Shown here one piece after another: positions 11,718 to 24,653 of a DNA stretch of 64,000 nucleotides (within the stretch, counting starts at the first letter, position 1; each line of letters opens with the position of its first letter). This DNA is from Zingiber officinale (Eukaryota > Streptophyta > Magnoliopsida > Zingiberales > Zingiberaceae). Where the stretch lies: positions 8,517,705-8,581,704 of the forward strand of contig NC_055987.1 in NCBI RefSeq assembly GCF_018446385.1, written 5' to 3'. The notes beneath the pieces are model-generated. The model was given only the letters and a program-made list of their open reading frames with translations. It was not told the origin of the DNA and did not search any database. Made by a program: the position numbers and the translations under genes.

Positions 11718-12557
11718 GAAAGGACACTACAAGCACGAGTGCCCAAAGGTGAAAGACGATAAATCCAAAACAACCTGAAAGAAAAAGGCACTCAAGGCGA
11801 CGTGGGACGAATCATCTTCAGAAAAATCGGATGTCGAAGATCAGAAGCACCACAACTACCTCGCACTAATCGCAACAACATCAGAATCAAAAAGCGAGTC
11901 GGAATAAGATGACGAGTCCAAATACAAATCAAGCCATGAGTCCACACTCGTTTCCGAAGGTTCGAACGAGGTATCTTTTATCCTAACCTCAAAATTCTTT
12001 AGAATAATCGCATGTTTAAATAAAAATTAATTAAACATGAAAAACAATTTGAATCACTTCTTGAGGAAAATAAACGCCTCAAGGAACAAGTTGAAAAAAG
12101 GAATCTAAATTTAGATATAAAACTTGAGGAGGAAACACAAATTTAAAAAATAAAATTAATAATCTTAAAGGATTATTAGAATCCTACTAGATCAAAAAAC
12201 TTGGACTTAATTCTTAAAACTCAAAAGGTTGTATACAATAAATTCGGGCTCGGATACAAGTCCATCTCAACAAACAAAACCTTTATATCACTGATAAGTC
12301 AAAACAAAAATCTGACTAAAGCTTGAGTTTCGAAAGTGTGCCTTACTATGCAAGTGGGACTCAATAAATTCTATGTACCCAAAATTGAAATTCATTTTCT
12401 AAAACCAAATCCAACTAAACCCATTAACTCAAAACTAAAGAATCAAATAAAATCAAATAAATCAATTGATAAAATGAAGTCAAACTCAAATAAATCAAAC
12501 AATTACCATCAAGTTTATTATAACTATAAAAATAAATGGTATAAACTTAAAACATAA
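11718..12557 (+). pseudogene. Gag remainder of element 1
   Basis: After the GAAAG duplication the frame continues the zinc knuckle (KGHYKHECPKVK), then an acidic region (SSSEKSDVEDQKHHNYLAL), a coiled-coil-like Lys/Glu-rich segment with frame breaks (12030-12190), a GFGYKS-like motif (12246-12262) and a VPK linker (about 12371). The last open piece ends at 12557. The order of motifs matches element 2 (20580-21426). Several stops and shifts make it non-functional. No protease, integrase or reverse transcriptase follows. Confidence 0.7.
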
Positions 12558-15500
12558 AAACTCAATAATTTAAGGGAGGCTCCAAATTAGTTGGCACCTC
12601 CAAAATATTATTTTACCCAGTTGGATAATTAGAATTAGATCAAATAGGGATAAACGTTTAACTTGAAAAATAGCACTAGAGAAGTTTTGGATGATAATAA
12701 GTTAGGGAAGCTCTATCTATGCATGTTTAGGAAGATATGACTTCGACCTGATGCATTTGGCTTAGTAGAACTAAGTGAAACTACCCTTTACTAATCCTAG
12801 CTGGTTAGACTAAAGTTTTGTTATTAAGTTCTATGGATAAGACTATTTGAAAAACCTTGAAGGCATGGTTACTCTAATCATGTCCAAGTGACTCACCATA
12901 GCTTAGAAGTTGATCCAAAGAATGTCTGGTTGTTGAACCCAAAGCTAAACTTGAATCTAGCATAAGTTAAACCAAACCCTAAAATTCAACTTAACTCATC
13001 TCACAATATTATAGGATCCCTTTGTTTAAAAATTTAGACTGGTGAGATGAATAAGGATAATTTAAAAGTAAACTAAATTAAATCTAAATAATTAATTTGA
13101 AATCAAATAAATAATTTTTAAAGATATTGCTTGTGTCTGAAAAATCTTAGATTAAGGAAGAGGATATTTATTCGGATAATTTTTAAAATTATAGGAAAAT
13201 TTATTTACTTATATTTTCTAAAAATTTCTTATTTCGTTAGTTTTCTAAAATTTGTTTTAGCCTTAGCTTAGATCAAATCCCTAGAAAGTATGACACTATA
13301 GATCTAGAAATTGAGCATTTCAGAAATACACTAGGTTACCTTGATTGTGTATATATAAACATAGAATGGTGTGAGATACGTAGGCATTTTGTTTGGACTT
13401 CAGATACTTAAATAAATGCATCAACATAAGTTTGGGCAAAAAAATATAACAGAATATTGATCAAATCAAGTAGCCCTGTTTAAGTAAATATCTAGTTAGA
13501 CATAAATACTTGATTTGACTAATGAGGTAAATACTGCTATCTTCTGATAGTTAGTTAGTAACCAAGGGTTAGACAGTTAAGGACCAATAATAGATGAATA
13601 TATTTAACTAAGCTTTTATTACTACCATTCTTCTTAAATTTTTATCTCAATTAGTCTTCTAACCTATGTTAACTTAATCTTTGACTTAATTACTAACTTA
13701 AATTAATCTTTAATTAATTAATTAATTTAATTAACTCAAAATAATTTTTAAACTTGAATTAATTAATTCTCAACTTAATCAATTTAATTAATCATTAATT
13801 AAATTCATACTTTTTCTTAAATCAATCTTTAATTAACTTCTTAAGCTAAATAATTATCAAAATTAATTCTAAGCTACGGTTAATTAACATAAGTTTCAAC
13901 TTAATTTCATAACTTGAAATTAACTTATAACTTACACTAATTTGTCCTTAAACAACTTATTTAATTTCAATTAATCTTTTAAGTTAATCAATTCTATAAT
14001 CTACTTAATTCTTAACCTAAATTAAAGGATCGATCTAACCTAATTATCTGTTAACTTATTTAATAAATTAATTAATCTATTAAAACTCTCAATTAAAATC
14101 CTTAACGTTAATTAAAAATAATTAGATTAACCATTTTCACTTAATCATTTTTTTAATCTCCAATTCGACTAAATACCACAACTGTTTAACTTAAGATAAT
14201 TACTTAATCATCTTCTTTACTTAATTTTCTAATTTCACCTAATAAAATTAATTAAACAATTTAACTTGAATCAATTTGCCACTTAAATCAATCTATTAAC
14301 TTAGGCAACCTTTTAATTTGATCAATTTTCAAACAAATTAATTTTTAACTTAAATAGATCCTTAAACTAATTTTAAAAAATTATTTTAATTTTTTTAAAA
14401 AAACCCTTTGAAAATATATTTTAAAAATCCTTTAAAAATTCTTTTAAAAATTATTTTTAAAATTTTTTTAATTTTTTTTATAAAAAATCCTTTAAAAAAA
14501 CACTTAACTTAAAACTTAAATCTTTATTAACAAACAATCAAAAATCAATTAACTTAAACTTTAAACTCAATTAAGCAATTAATAAGTAAATAATTAAAAT
14601 TTAATTGTTTAGACTAACCTTATTTAAGATTTAACTTGATTATTACCCTAATTTATTCAAATTAAAACATTAACTTTATTTTAATTCACTTTAAATCAAA
14701 CTAGAATTTACAAGTTAATTAATGCTTAACCTTTCTTTAACTTAATCAACTTTAATTTCAATGTTAATCAAAAAATCTTAACTTTACTTTAATTAAATCA
14801 TAATCTATATTAATTAAAAATTGACTTAAATTGAACTTAATACACCTAAATCTAAGGTTATTTTTTTATTAATCGAACTTAAGTGAACAATCACAATAAG
14901 GTATAAATAATATATTTGATGAACATTTGTATTACGAATACTAAATTCCCTAGGCACTAAGATAGAAATCCTTGTTGCTAATAAAGATAACTAGAAGGTG
15001 CTAGGTTAAGGGGGAGCAAGAGTCTTTAAAATGTGTTCAACTTAATATGTCCAAACTCTAGTACAATTTAAGGGGGAGAAAGGGTTCAATTATTTTGAAA
15101 ATATGTTGACTTAATGTGACTTTACTTTATTCAGTTACTAGTATTCCATTTCTCTTGAGCCAGTTTCACTTTAGTGATTTGACTTGCTATTGCTTATTAC
15201 ATAATGATTGATCTCACTATGTTATCAGATTAAGGGGGAGAATTCATTTACATAAGTTAAAAATAATTTCTAAAAATGATCTCTCTATGTTTTTTTTATT
15301 TAAAACATCTCTCTTGCTTTGAAATTTTTTCTCATTTTTTGGAAGTAATTTTGAAATTAGACTTACATAGTTATATTTTTCAAAGTACTTTGGATTTTTG
15401 AAGAAAAATATAATTTGTCTATTTAAAAATGCTTGACAAACTTACTTTGAAAAACTTCAGTCAAATATTTTGAAAAGTTATTCCACTTTGAAATTTTTTT

Positions 15501-16041
15501 AAAGAAGTTTTTACAAAGCTTTACTTTAATAATGCTCTATATACATAACTCCTTAGAAGTTTTGCTTTTGACTTCCTTTGAAAATATTACTTAGACATTT
15601 CTCCCTAAACTTTCTTTTGAAAGTCTTATTTAGAAAACTTTAAATTTTTAAAAATCATTTTGAAAAATAGCTTTGCCATATTTTGAAAAGTTATTACTTT
15701 TAAAATATTCAAAAATATTATTTGCAAAATTTCTCAAAATATTTATTCCTCCCTCAAATGAACCAAAACTTTTGTCTTCTTACAAAGTTATTTAAAGCAA
15801 TTAGTATTCAAAATTCCTTACATTACCATAATTCTTTGAAACTTGCTTAAAGATCTCATCTTGCAATATTTTCTTACTTATTTTTTATGCATTGTATCTT
15901 TTTTTTATGTATGTCAAAAGAGGAGCATAGTGGGTTAAGTTATAAAATTAAACTCACTTTAAAACACTTTAAACATTTTATGTTTTATTGTATTTTTTCT
16001 AACTTTAACCCAGGTTGTTATTACATCAAAAAGAGAGAGAT
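12558..16041 (+). other. AT-rich noncoding tail of element 1
   Basis: About 3.5 kb without a credible gene. 13600-14800 is dominated by TTAATTAA-like repeats. 15000-15250 carries 'AAGGGGGAG' purine tracts three times. The tail ends in a purine tract (AAAAAGAGAGAGA) before the LTR. An open frame at 15887-16090 is low-complexity and not supported. Confidence 0.65.
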
Positions 16042-16113
16042 TGTTGGTGCAGGTTGTACTAACAGTCTAATTTTGATGTATGACAAATAGGTTAAAGTTA
16101 GATGGGTTGTTTG
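16042..16113 (+). repeat. 3' LTR of element 1, first 72 bp
   Basis: TGTTGGTGCAGGTTGTACTA follows the purine tract, and the piece ends in GTTTG, which is duplicated at 25664-25668. The rest of this LTR resumes at 25669. Confidence 0.75.
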
Positions 16114-17212
16114 TGTTGGTGCGGTTAGCACTAATAGTCTAACTCAGTTTTAATGAATGACAAAGTAGGTTAACTTAGTTTCATATTGATCTAACACTTC
16201 TACGAAGTGTCCAGAAGAAGTGTCCAGAAGAAGCCCAGACAGATCGATGGGCTAACCTGACGTCTGCCACGAAGTCCAGCTAGGTCGACGGACCGATCAG
16301 ATAGTTGGCACAAAGTCCAGACAGGTCGACGGGCTGACCAGACATTTGGCACGAAGCCCGGCTAGGTCAAAGGGTCAACCGGATAGCTGGCATGAAGTCT
16401 AGACAGATCGAAGGGTTGTCCGGACATCTGGCAGGTAAGTTGAGGTAAGTCACTGGAGGAGAGTGACTGTGAGGACGCGTTCCCAGGAAAGGAACATTAG
16501 GCGTCGATTCAACTTAGATCCATTTTGGAAACTCTAAGTTGAGATCGTAACTAGATTCCAGTCTCGAGGAGACGGAATCTAACTACTACTTTTATTACTC
16601 TTATAACTTAACTGTGCTAACACTTTATTTTACAAGGTACTTTTGCATTTTGCCTAGGACTAATGTTTTTTTGCAGGTTGCTGAAAAACAAAGGTCCGGG
16701 CACCCGGAAGGGATCCGGGTGCCCGGGTGCAAAAAATTATTCTCAGTCGCGTCGCCACGTGGAGCTTCATGTGTGGACGAGCTACGTCACACTCCAGGCA
16801 CCCGGAAGGGATCAAGGCGCCCCAAGCCTCCTATATAAGGGGGGTGAGGCCTAGAGCAAAGAACAGCGAACGACAAGATCTCCCATCGATTGCTCTGCTG
16901 TGCTCCTACGACGCTGCGAAGGCTCTCCGACAAGTGCTGTTTTTTCTTTCTTCTAAATTATTGTCGGTATTATTTTTACTAGCATTTCTGTATCTTACTT
17001 TTGTAATCAACTTTTCGAATTGGTAGTGGATTGCCCAACGAAAGCACTCAACGAGTGCGGGCCTTGGAGTAAGAGTCGCCGAAGGCTTCGTACCAAGTAA
17101 AAATTACTTGTGTTAGCATTGTTGTTTTAATGTTTATTCCGTTGTATACTCTCACTAAATTTTTTAATCCCTATTCACTCCCCCCCCCCTCTAGCGAATT
17201 TACGGTCCAACA
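16114..17212 (+). repeat. 5' LTR of element 2
   Basis: 1099 bp. 16230-16440 holds tandem units around 'CACGAAGTCCAGCTAGGTCGA', and 16690-16830 is GC-rich (CCGGGCACCCGGAAGGGATC). CTATATAAGG at 16831-16840 is a likely TATA element for the element's own transcription. It closes with a C-run and CTCTAGCGAATT before TCCAACA. Confidence 0.85.
16831..16840 (+). promoter_or_regulatory. TATA element in LTR of element 2
   Basis: CTATATAAGG lies within the LTR, about 380 bp upstream of the LTR end. The related 3' LTR has CCATATAAGG at 25285-25294. Position and sequence fit a Copia promoter. The transcription start is not known. Confidence 0.5.
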
Positions 17213-17214
17213 AG

Positions 17215-17226
17215 TGGTATCAGAGC
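17215..17226 (+). other. Primer-binding site of element 2
   Basis: TGGTATCAGAGC is an exact complement of the initiator tRNA-Met 3' end, two bases after the LTR. Confidence 0.85.
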
Positions 17227-17957
17227 AAGTACCGCTCTGATTTGGTGCAACCACCAATCAGACAGGGGTGAAATTTGTTTTTTTTTTTCAATTTTGCGCT
17301 ATAAATCCAAGCTGGTATTGTTGCCAGTTTTGGAAAAAAAAATTCGTAGTAATTAAGCTGAATTGGTGCAACGCCAATTTGGTTTTCTTTAACTTTATTC
17401 CGCACTGCTAATCCAAGACCAAGTCTTGGGATTCTTTTTCTTTTGTTTAATTGTGTGCAGGACAAATATGTCTCAAATTGAAGGCTTCAGCATAGTATGT
17501 CCCCCCTATTCAACGAGGAGGATTTTTCATACTGGAAGAAGCGGATGGAGGTCTACCTAAAGATTGATTTCGATCAATGGTTCAATGTCACCAGAGGCTA
17601 CAAGGTGTCGGTCGACAACTCCGGAATCCACTAGACCTGGAACAGTGGACTCCGGACATGAGAAAGAAATCCTCTACAGACTTCAAGGCTCTCAACACGC
17701 TGCAATGCGGGTTGACGAAGGAAGAGCTTAACCAAGTAAGACCGCACCAAAACGTGAAAGAATTATGGGGCAAGCTAATCAAACTACACGAAGGAACGAG
17801 CAACGCCAAGGTAACAAAACGTGATCTCCTTTTAAATAAATTATTTAATATTAAAATACAGGAAGGAGAAACAGCGACTCAACTACATGCGAGAATCAAA
17901 AACATCCTCAACGGACTCCATGTAATAGGTCACCAAATGGAGAACCGTGATATAATT

Positions 17958-20238
17958 GTAACGCCCGAAAATTCTCAAACTTGCATTAGAATTATTCTAT
18001 GATTTTTCTGGAATTTTTAGATATTTTTCCGGAATTTTTCGAGTAGCGGAAGTAACAAAAATAATTAGAACCGCAAAATAGCTTAGGCGGGGATCGAACC
18101 CGAGACCTATGGCTTAAGGATAATGTTAGTAACCAGTTGAACCCAGCAGGGCCGTGCTGAAAGGAAAGGGAATCAATTATATTTATAATTGGAGTTGGGC
18201 GAATTAAGTCTTTAATATAAATAGGAAAATTAATAGGGTGAAGAGTTATTGGATTTTTACCGTGACCTATTCCTCACCCTAGCCCTCACGCCGACTCCTC
18301 CTTCTCCTCTTCCTCACGCACGGCACACCAAGCCCCCAAGGGCCAAGGGAACTTCTTCCGGCGATGACTCCAACACGAAAAAGGTTCTTCTCCACGAGAG
18401 GAACGCGAAGACGTTAGTGGATCGTCGAGAGGATCGTTCCCATCGGAAAACCAGCGATTTGAATCGTAAGAAATTACGAATAGGAGGTAAGAAACCCCTC
18501 ACCTGCAGTATAATACTTCCGTTTGAGTTTTTATGCTTAGTTAGGATGTATGCAGATTTTTATCGATATCTAGGGTGTATTTAACTCTCTTCGCAGATTA
18601 GGGATTTAGTTGAGCACCTCTAGAAGGGTCAGGCACGTTTTCCCTCTTCAGATAGAAGGTTAGACGTTGTCGGGTGCCTAGGGGTAGTCTCCCTAATAGG
18701 GAGAAGAGTTAGAGCATCCTAGGTGCTCGATTAAAGGTCTAACTCAGTAATAGACAGTTTAAATTAACTTATTAAATGCACTAGAAGCATTTAAAACAGC
18801 AAATTAGATTTATTTCAGCTTTATGGGACTAGATGTCCAATGGGTGGGCTCCCACAGTCGCCTCTAGGTTCAGACAACCTAGTTCTAGGTTCAGATAACC
18901 TATATTCAGCTAATTAGCATTTTAGTATTTTACTTTCAGCAGCGGCACTATACTGGATTAGATATCCACTGGGTTGGACTCCCATAGTCGTCCCTAGGTT
19001 CAGCTAACCTAGTAAACCCTACTAGATTCGGAACTTGCAATCCCGGGTCTAGTTAGGGATGCGCGCACAGCAAGTACAGTTGCCAGGGCCCTACAGCAGC
19101 ATGTTTAGTATTTTTATCTATTAAATATAATAGTTTTTCCAAATCAGTTTTAAAACATAATGGAATTCAGTATTAGCTCAGCTTCAGCTTAGCTCACTTT
19201 TGTATCCGCTCAGCTTATTTCAGTTGATAAATATGATAGCTTCATATACAGTTCTAGACATGTTATGATCAGTTTTATTTTATGTTCAGCTTATGTTATG
19301 CCATGCTTTGTATGATACCATGCCATGCCATGCTTGCATATTCAGTATGTTTTTCAAACAGCATGATTTAAAAGCATATTTGCATCGTGTGCATGATTTA
19401 GTGAGGTAGATGGTTTCTTACTAAGCTTTTTAGCTTATAGGTACTATTTTCCTTATACTGCAGATACAGGTAAAAGGAAAATGGACTAGCAGAGGAAGCT
19501 GGAGGGCAATGCAAAGATGGTGTGTGTGGCAGGAACTGGAATAAACGACCCTCTGGGGATCTAGCATTTACTTTAGCACTTTACAATTTATTAGTTCTAG
19601 TTTTCATGTTTTATGCACTCTTGAACCTTAGCAAGTTTAAACAATTAGAACTTTTAGAAATTTATACTTCCATGCACTTTAAGTTGTTAAAATGTGTTTT
19701 AGTGAGTAAAATGTCATGAACCAGTTTAGAATTGTTACTACATGTTATTAGAATAGTTTATTATGCATTAGGTAGTTGTTGTATGAGGTTTTGGCACGAA
19801 GCAGTGCTGAAATCAGAGTTTCTGATTCGACAGACCGATCAGTGTACTCCTGGATCGGTCGGTAGACCGATCCAGCAGCATACAGAAGCGATGCAGCTTC
19901 TGGATCGGTCAGCCGACCGATCCAGGGTGTTCATCCGTGCCAGTAGCAGCCTGGATCGATCCGTGGATCGATCCAACGGAGAGCAATCGATCCAGTTCAG
20001 TTTGGATCGATTGGGAAGCTCAGTTTCGACCAAGAAACTCAGTAGATCAACTTCTAGTCCATGGGGGATGTAGGATACACTTTGTGTTCCTCAGATTACA
20101 TCCTTTAGCACATGTAGAACCAAGAACAGTCATCAGTTAGTAGAAAAGTTTAAATTAGATCAGTTTTCCGCACAGTCAGTACAGTACAACTGTAGCGATT
20201 CGCCTTACAGTCTAGTAGTTAGAAGGCGGGTCGTTACA
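17958..20238 (+). mobile_element. Solo LTR (probable Ty3/Gypsy) in gag of element 2
   Basis: 2281 bp, beginning TGTAACGCCCGAAAA and ending GGGTCGTTACA, flanked by the 5-bp duplication ATAAT (17953-17957 and 20239-20243). The ends form a short inverted repeat (TGTAACG/CGTTACA) typical of plant chromovirus LTRs (family knowledge). No internal region is present, so unequal LTR recombination has probably removed it. It contains a tRNA-like segment (about 18083-18155) and GATCGATCC palindromes (19840-20010). Confidence 0.85.
18083..18155 (-). other. tRNA-like segment in the solo LTR
   Basis: On the minus strand the sequence reads CTGGGTTCAACTGGTTAC, then CCTTAAGCCA, then GGTCTCGGGTTCGATCCCCG. The last part is a perfect T-arm/B-box-like motif. 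The acceptor and D arms are poor, so it is not a functional tRNA gene. Confidence 0.4.
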
Positions 20239-21426
20239 ATAATCAGGTACGCATTGAATGTTTTTCCACATAATACCTTGTGGGCATCTATCGTGGATGC
20301 CTAAAAGATTTCAAAAAAATTATCTAAGTTAAAACTCGACAAATTGTTTTGCAAATTAGAATTACACGAGCAGACTAACGTTGGGTCCGAGAAAGGTATC
20401 GCTCTATTTGCAGGTCCCTCCAAGGAAAAGAAAAAGACTAAGCCTGAACATGGAGAAGAGTCCGACCAAGATTCCGAAGACGAAGAGTACCTGGTGAACC
20501 TGGTAAGGAAGATGTTCACCAGGAGGAAGAAAAGCTTCAGCAAGAAGGACCTACAGGAGATCAACTCCCCATCCGAACCAAGGAATGTGACTTGCTTTAG
20601 GTGCAACAAGAAAGGTCACTACAAGAACAAGTGTCCGAGATTGAAGAGCAAACAAATTGAAGACATCCAAGAAGAAAGCTCTCAAAGCAACCAGGGGCAA
20701 CTCCTCATCAGAAGAATCAGAGGCCGAAGATCAGAAGCACCAGAGTCACCTCGCGCTGATGGCCCTCGAAGAAGAATCGGAGGATGAATCGGAAGACAGG
20801 TCCGAACTCGAATCAAACCACGAGTCTGTACTCGTTTCCGAAGGTTCCGAAGCGGTATGTTTGAATTTGAATAAAAAAAATTTAGAATTATTGCTTGTTT
20901 AAATAAAAAATTAACAACAAAAGAAAATGAAAATAAATTGCTCCTTGAGGAAAACCAAAACCTCAAGGAACAAATCATAAATTCTAATCCAACTCAAGAC
21001 CTAACACTTGAGGAGGAAAATTTAACACTAAAAACAGAAAATAATAAAGTAAAAAGTATGTTAGAAAAATTTACAACAAGATCTAAGAACTTAGATCTAA
21101 TTTTAAATAGTCAAAAAGCAATCTATAATAAAACTGGACTTGGCTACAAGTCAAGTTCAAATAAAATATTTAAATCATTAATAATCCAACATAAATAACA
21201 AAACAAAGCTTGGGTTCCGAAAGTGTGTTTAACCACGCAAGTAGAAATTAACCAATATTACATACTTAAAGATAAAATATACTATATAAAATCTGATAAA
21301 CCAAAACACAAACCTAAACCAACAAACTCAAAATCAAAAAATTTTAGAACCCATCAAAAATCAGATTATCATCAAGTCAAATATAGTTATAAAAGTAACA
21401 GACACAAACCTAGAATTAAAACTTAA

Positions 21427-24400
21427 AAATAACAGACCAATAATTCAGGGGGAGGCTCCAGAATAGCTGGCACCTCCTAAATTAACCTACCCGACAGGGT
21501 AATTAGGACTAGTTCAAAGGGATAATAGTTTAACTTGACCTACGGTACTGGTGAAGTTTTGGATGATAGTAGGTTAGGGAAGCTTAGTCTATGCATGTCT
21601 AGGAAGATATGACTTCGACCTTGTGGTAACTGAAGCTACCCCTTACGGATCCTAACTAGTTAGACCAAGGTTTTGTACTAAGTTCAGTAGATATGACTAT
21701 TTGGAAAACCTCAAAGGCATGATTTCTCTAATGATTTCCAAGTGACTCACCATAGCCTAGAAGTTTATCCAAAGAATGCCAATTTGTTAAGCCCAAAGTT
21801 AAACCTGAATCTAACACAAAGTTAAACTCAACCCTAAAATTGAACTTAACTTCATCTCACAAAAATTATAGCTTTCCCTGATTGAAAACATAGATCGGGT
21901 GAGATGACTAATGACTTCAAATCAAATCGAATTGAATCGAACTAAATCTAATTAGATTAAATCTAACAAAAATTAAGTTAAATTTAATTAAAATTAAATT
22001 AAATCTAATTAAAGTTAAAGAAAATTTAATTAAAATTAAATTGAAATTAAATTAAATTTTTAAAAATAATAAAAGTTAAAAATATGCTTCAAAAAAAACT
22101 TTTAAAAAATTATTTTAAAATCATTCTTTTAAAAGTTCTCTTAAAAATAATTAAAAATGTTTTTTAAAAAATCCTTTTAAAAGTTATATAAAAATTATTT
22201 TAAAAATCCTTTTAAAAGTTTTTTAAAAATATTTTAAAAATCCTTTTACAATAAAATTATTTTAAAAATTATTTTAAAATCCATTCAAAACTTCATTTAA
22301 AAATTGTTTTAAAAATGATTTTTAAAATTATTTAAAAATATTTTAAAAATCCTGTTAAAAATTATTTTAAAAGTTATTTAAAAATATTTTAAAAATCCTC
22401 TAAAAATAATTCTAAAAAAATATTTAAAATTTATTTTTAAAATCATTTAAAAATTTATTTAAAAATATTTTAAAAATCCTTTTAAAATTTAATTAAAATT
22501 ATTTTAAAAATACATTTAAATTTATTTCAAAATATTTTAAAAAATTAAAAAATTATTAAAAAAATTCTATTAAAAAACTTTTAAAATTTATATTAAAAAT
22601 TCCTTTAAAATTTTTTTAAAAAACTTTAAAAATTATTTTAAAAAAAATCTTTTAAAATTTTTTTTGAAAAAAATTATTTTAAAAATTCTTTTAAACATTA
22701 TTTTAACTTTAAAAAATTATTTTAAAAATTCTTTTATAAACTATTTTAAAAATTACTTTAAAAATTGTATTAAAAATTATTTTAAAACTTTAAAAAATTA
22801 TTTTAAAAATTCTTTTAAAAATTTTAAAAAATTCTTTTAAAAAATTCTTTAAAAAAATATTTTTTTTAAAAAAAATAAAATATTATTTTATATATTATTT
22901 TAACTTTAAAAAATTCTTTTAAAAATTATTTTAAAAACTTTAAAAATTCTTTTAAAAATTATTTTAAAAACTTTTAAAATTACTTTAAAAATTGTTTAAA
23001 AATTTATTTTTAAAACTTTAAAAAAAATTAAAAAAATTATTTTAAAAATTATTTTAACTTTAAAAAAAATAATTTTAAAATTATTTTTAAAAAACCTTAA
23101 AAATTACTTTACAAATTGTTTTAAAAATTATTTTAAAAACTTTAAAAAATTCCTTTAAAAATTAATTTAAAAAATTTAAAAATTGTTTTACAAATTATTT
23201 CAAAAAATTTTAAAAATTCCATTAAAAATTATTTTAAATTTTTTTAAAAAACTTTAAAAATTCTTTTAAAAACTTTAATAATTATTTTAAAAAACTTTTA
23301 AAAAAAATTTAAAATTCTTTTAAAAACTTTAAAAAATTCTTTTTAAAATTCTTTTAAAAAAATAATTTTTAAAAAAACTTTTAAAATAATTTTTTAAAAA
23401 AAATCTTTTAATAATTCTTTTAATAGTAAATTCAATCAAATAAGTCAAGTAAAATAAAAGTTAATCAATAAACCATTGAGATTAACTATTATTGAGTTAG
23501 CAACAAATTACTTACTTAGAATAATTAATATTTATTAATTTCAATAATCTTATTTTAATCAAATAATTATACCAAGTATATAGAAATAGTTACGTAAAAA
23601 ATATACTTTATAAACATAAGTGTTACTAACCCTAAATCCCCTAAACACTTAGACAGAAAAATGTGTTAAGGTCTTGAACGTTAACATACTCAAACCTTAA
23701 TGTTAACTTAAGGGGGAGAGATTAATTAGGGGAGAGTAATAAATTAAGGGAGTATCAAATTCAAGGAAAGGATCAAATTTACTTAAAATATTATTTCCTT
23801 AAGTTTTTTATTTAAAAATTTCATAGATTTGTTCTAAAATCCTACCTCAATTTTTTTTAAATATATATATATATATATATAATTTGAAAATCTTACTTTA
23901 AATATTTTTCTAGTAAATATTTTCAAATGTTTTATTTTAAATTATGTCAGGGGAGGATTAATTACTTTTATACTTATTTTGAAATTAGTTTTTGAAAAAT
24001 ATTTCCTTAAAAATATTTTTAAAAAACTAAGTCTTTTTTAGAAAATAGATTTTACTTAGTTTTGAAAATTAGATTTTACAAACTTAATTTTGAAAATTAA
24101 TTTTATCCACTAAGTTAAAATTTGGATTTTTGCAAACTTAGCTTTATTAATCTCACTTTTGTAAAGATGGTATATTTGAAAATTATGTTTAAAAGGTGTT
24201 TTAAATTTGCAAAACTTATTTCGAAAAATTAGGTTAAAATTGCAAATTTTATCTTTAAAAATTACTTAAAATTTTTACAAAGTTATCTTTCAAAAGTTAT
24301 CTATCTAAAGTTTAAAACTTAGTTATTTTTTAAAAAACTAAAAGCTAAGGTTTTAAATAAAATATTCTATGTTTTCTACTTTAGACTCCCCCAAGTCAAT

Positions 24401-24653
24401 CTGACTTTAATTCTTTGATTTTTTTTACTTCCCTTATTTTTCTATGTCATTTTTTGATGAATGTCAAAGGGGGAGGATTAGGTGACTTAAGTTAGTTAAA
24501 ACAAATCAACAAAATACCAAATAAGACTAACTTAGAAACCAAATAAGACTAACTTAAAAACCCAGGTTGTTTACTTGCCTTATCATTGTTTGTTCACTTG
24601 CATATTTTTTACTAACTTAACTCGGGTTGTCATTGCATCAAAAAGGGGAAGAT
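21427..24653 (+). other. AT-rich noncoding tail of element 2
   Basis: No gene. From 22050 to 23420 the sequence is a degenerate low-complexity array of TTTTAAAAATTATTTTAAAAA. It is followed by less regular AT-rich DNA with a short TA run (23862-23882) and AAGGGGGAGAG-like purine tracts (23701-23720, 24467-24480). It ends at a purine tract (AAAAAGGGGAAGA). Confidence 0.75.
22050..23420. repeat. Low-complexity TTTTAAAAATTATTTTAAAA array
   Basis: About 1.4 kb composed almost only of runs of T and A in units of 12-30 bp, with occasional CCT or CTT. There is no fixed period. It lies in the tail of element 2, at the position where related elements keep pol or an intervening tail. Confidence 0.8.

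Larger units (their letters stand above)
17468..21426 (+). pseudogene. Broken gag of element 2 (split by a solo LTR)
   Basis: It starts at ATGTCTCAAATTGAAGGC, shifts frame early, and encodes a UBN2-type gag N-terminus with YWKKRMEVYL in the shifted frame near 17532-17561. A long open stretch (17577-17957) reads NVKELWGKLIKLHEG and later QLHARIKNILNGLH. The solo LTR then intervenes. Gag resumes at 20239 with the SKLKLDKLFCKLEL region, an acidic segment, a CCHC knuckle (CFRCNKKGHYKNKCP, about 20593-20637), a frameshift, then Glu-rich sequence, a coiled-coil-like segment (20938-21198) and a WVPK linker near 21211. Stops and shifts make it non-functional. Confidence 0.75.

Noticed and set aside
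16042..17212. A single LTR shared by elements 1 and 2 in a tandem LTR-internal-LTR-internal-LTR array
   Set aside because: The GTTTG duplication at 16109-16113 and 25664-25668 shows that element 2 is inserted inside the LTR of element 1 rather than sharing it.
19732..20140. Open frames rich in DRS repeats
   Set aside because: The repeats are translations of GATCGATCC palindromes in a solo LTR. They are read on both strands, so not a protein.
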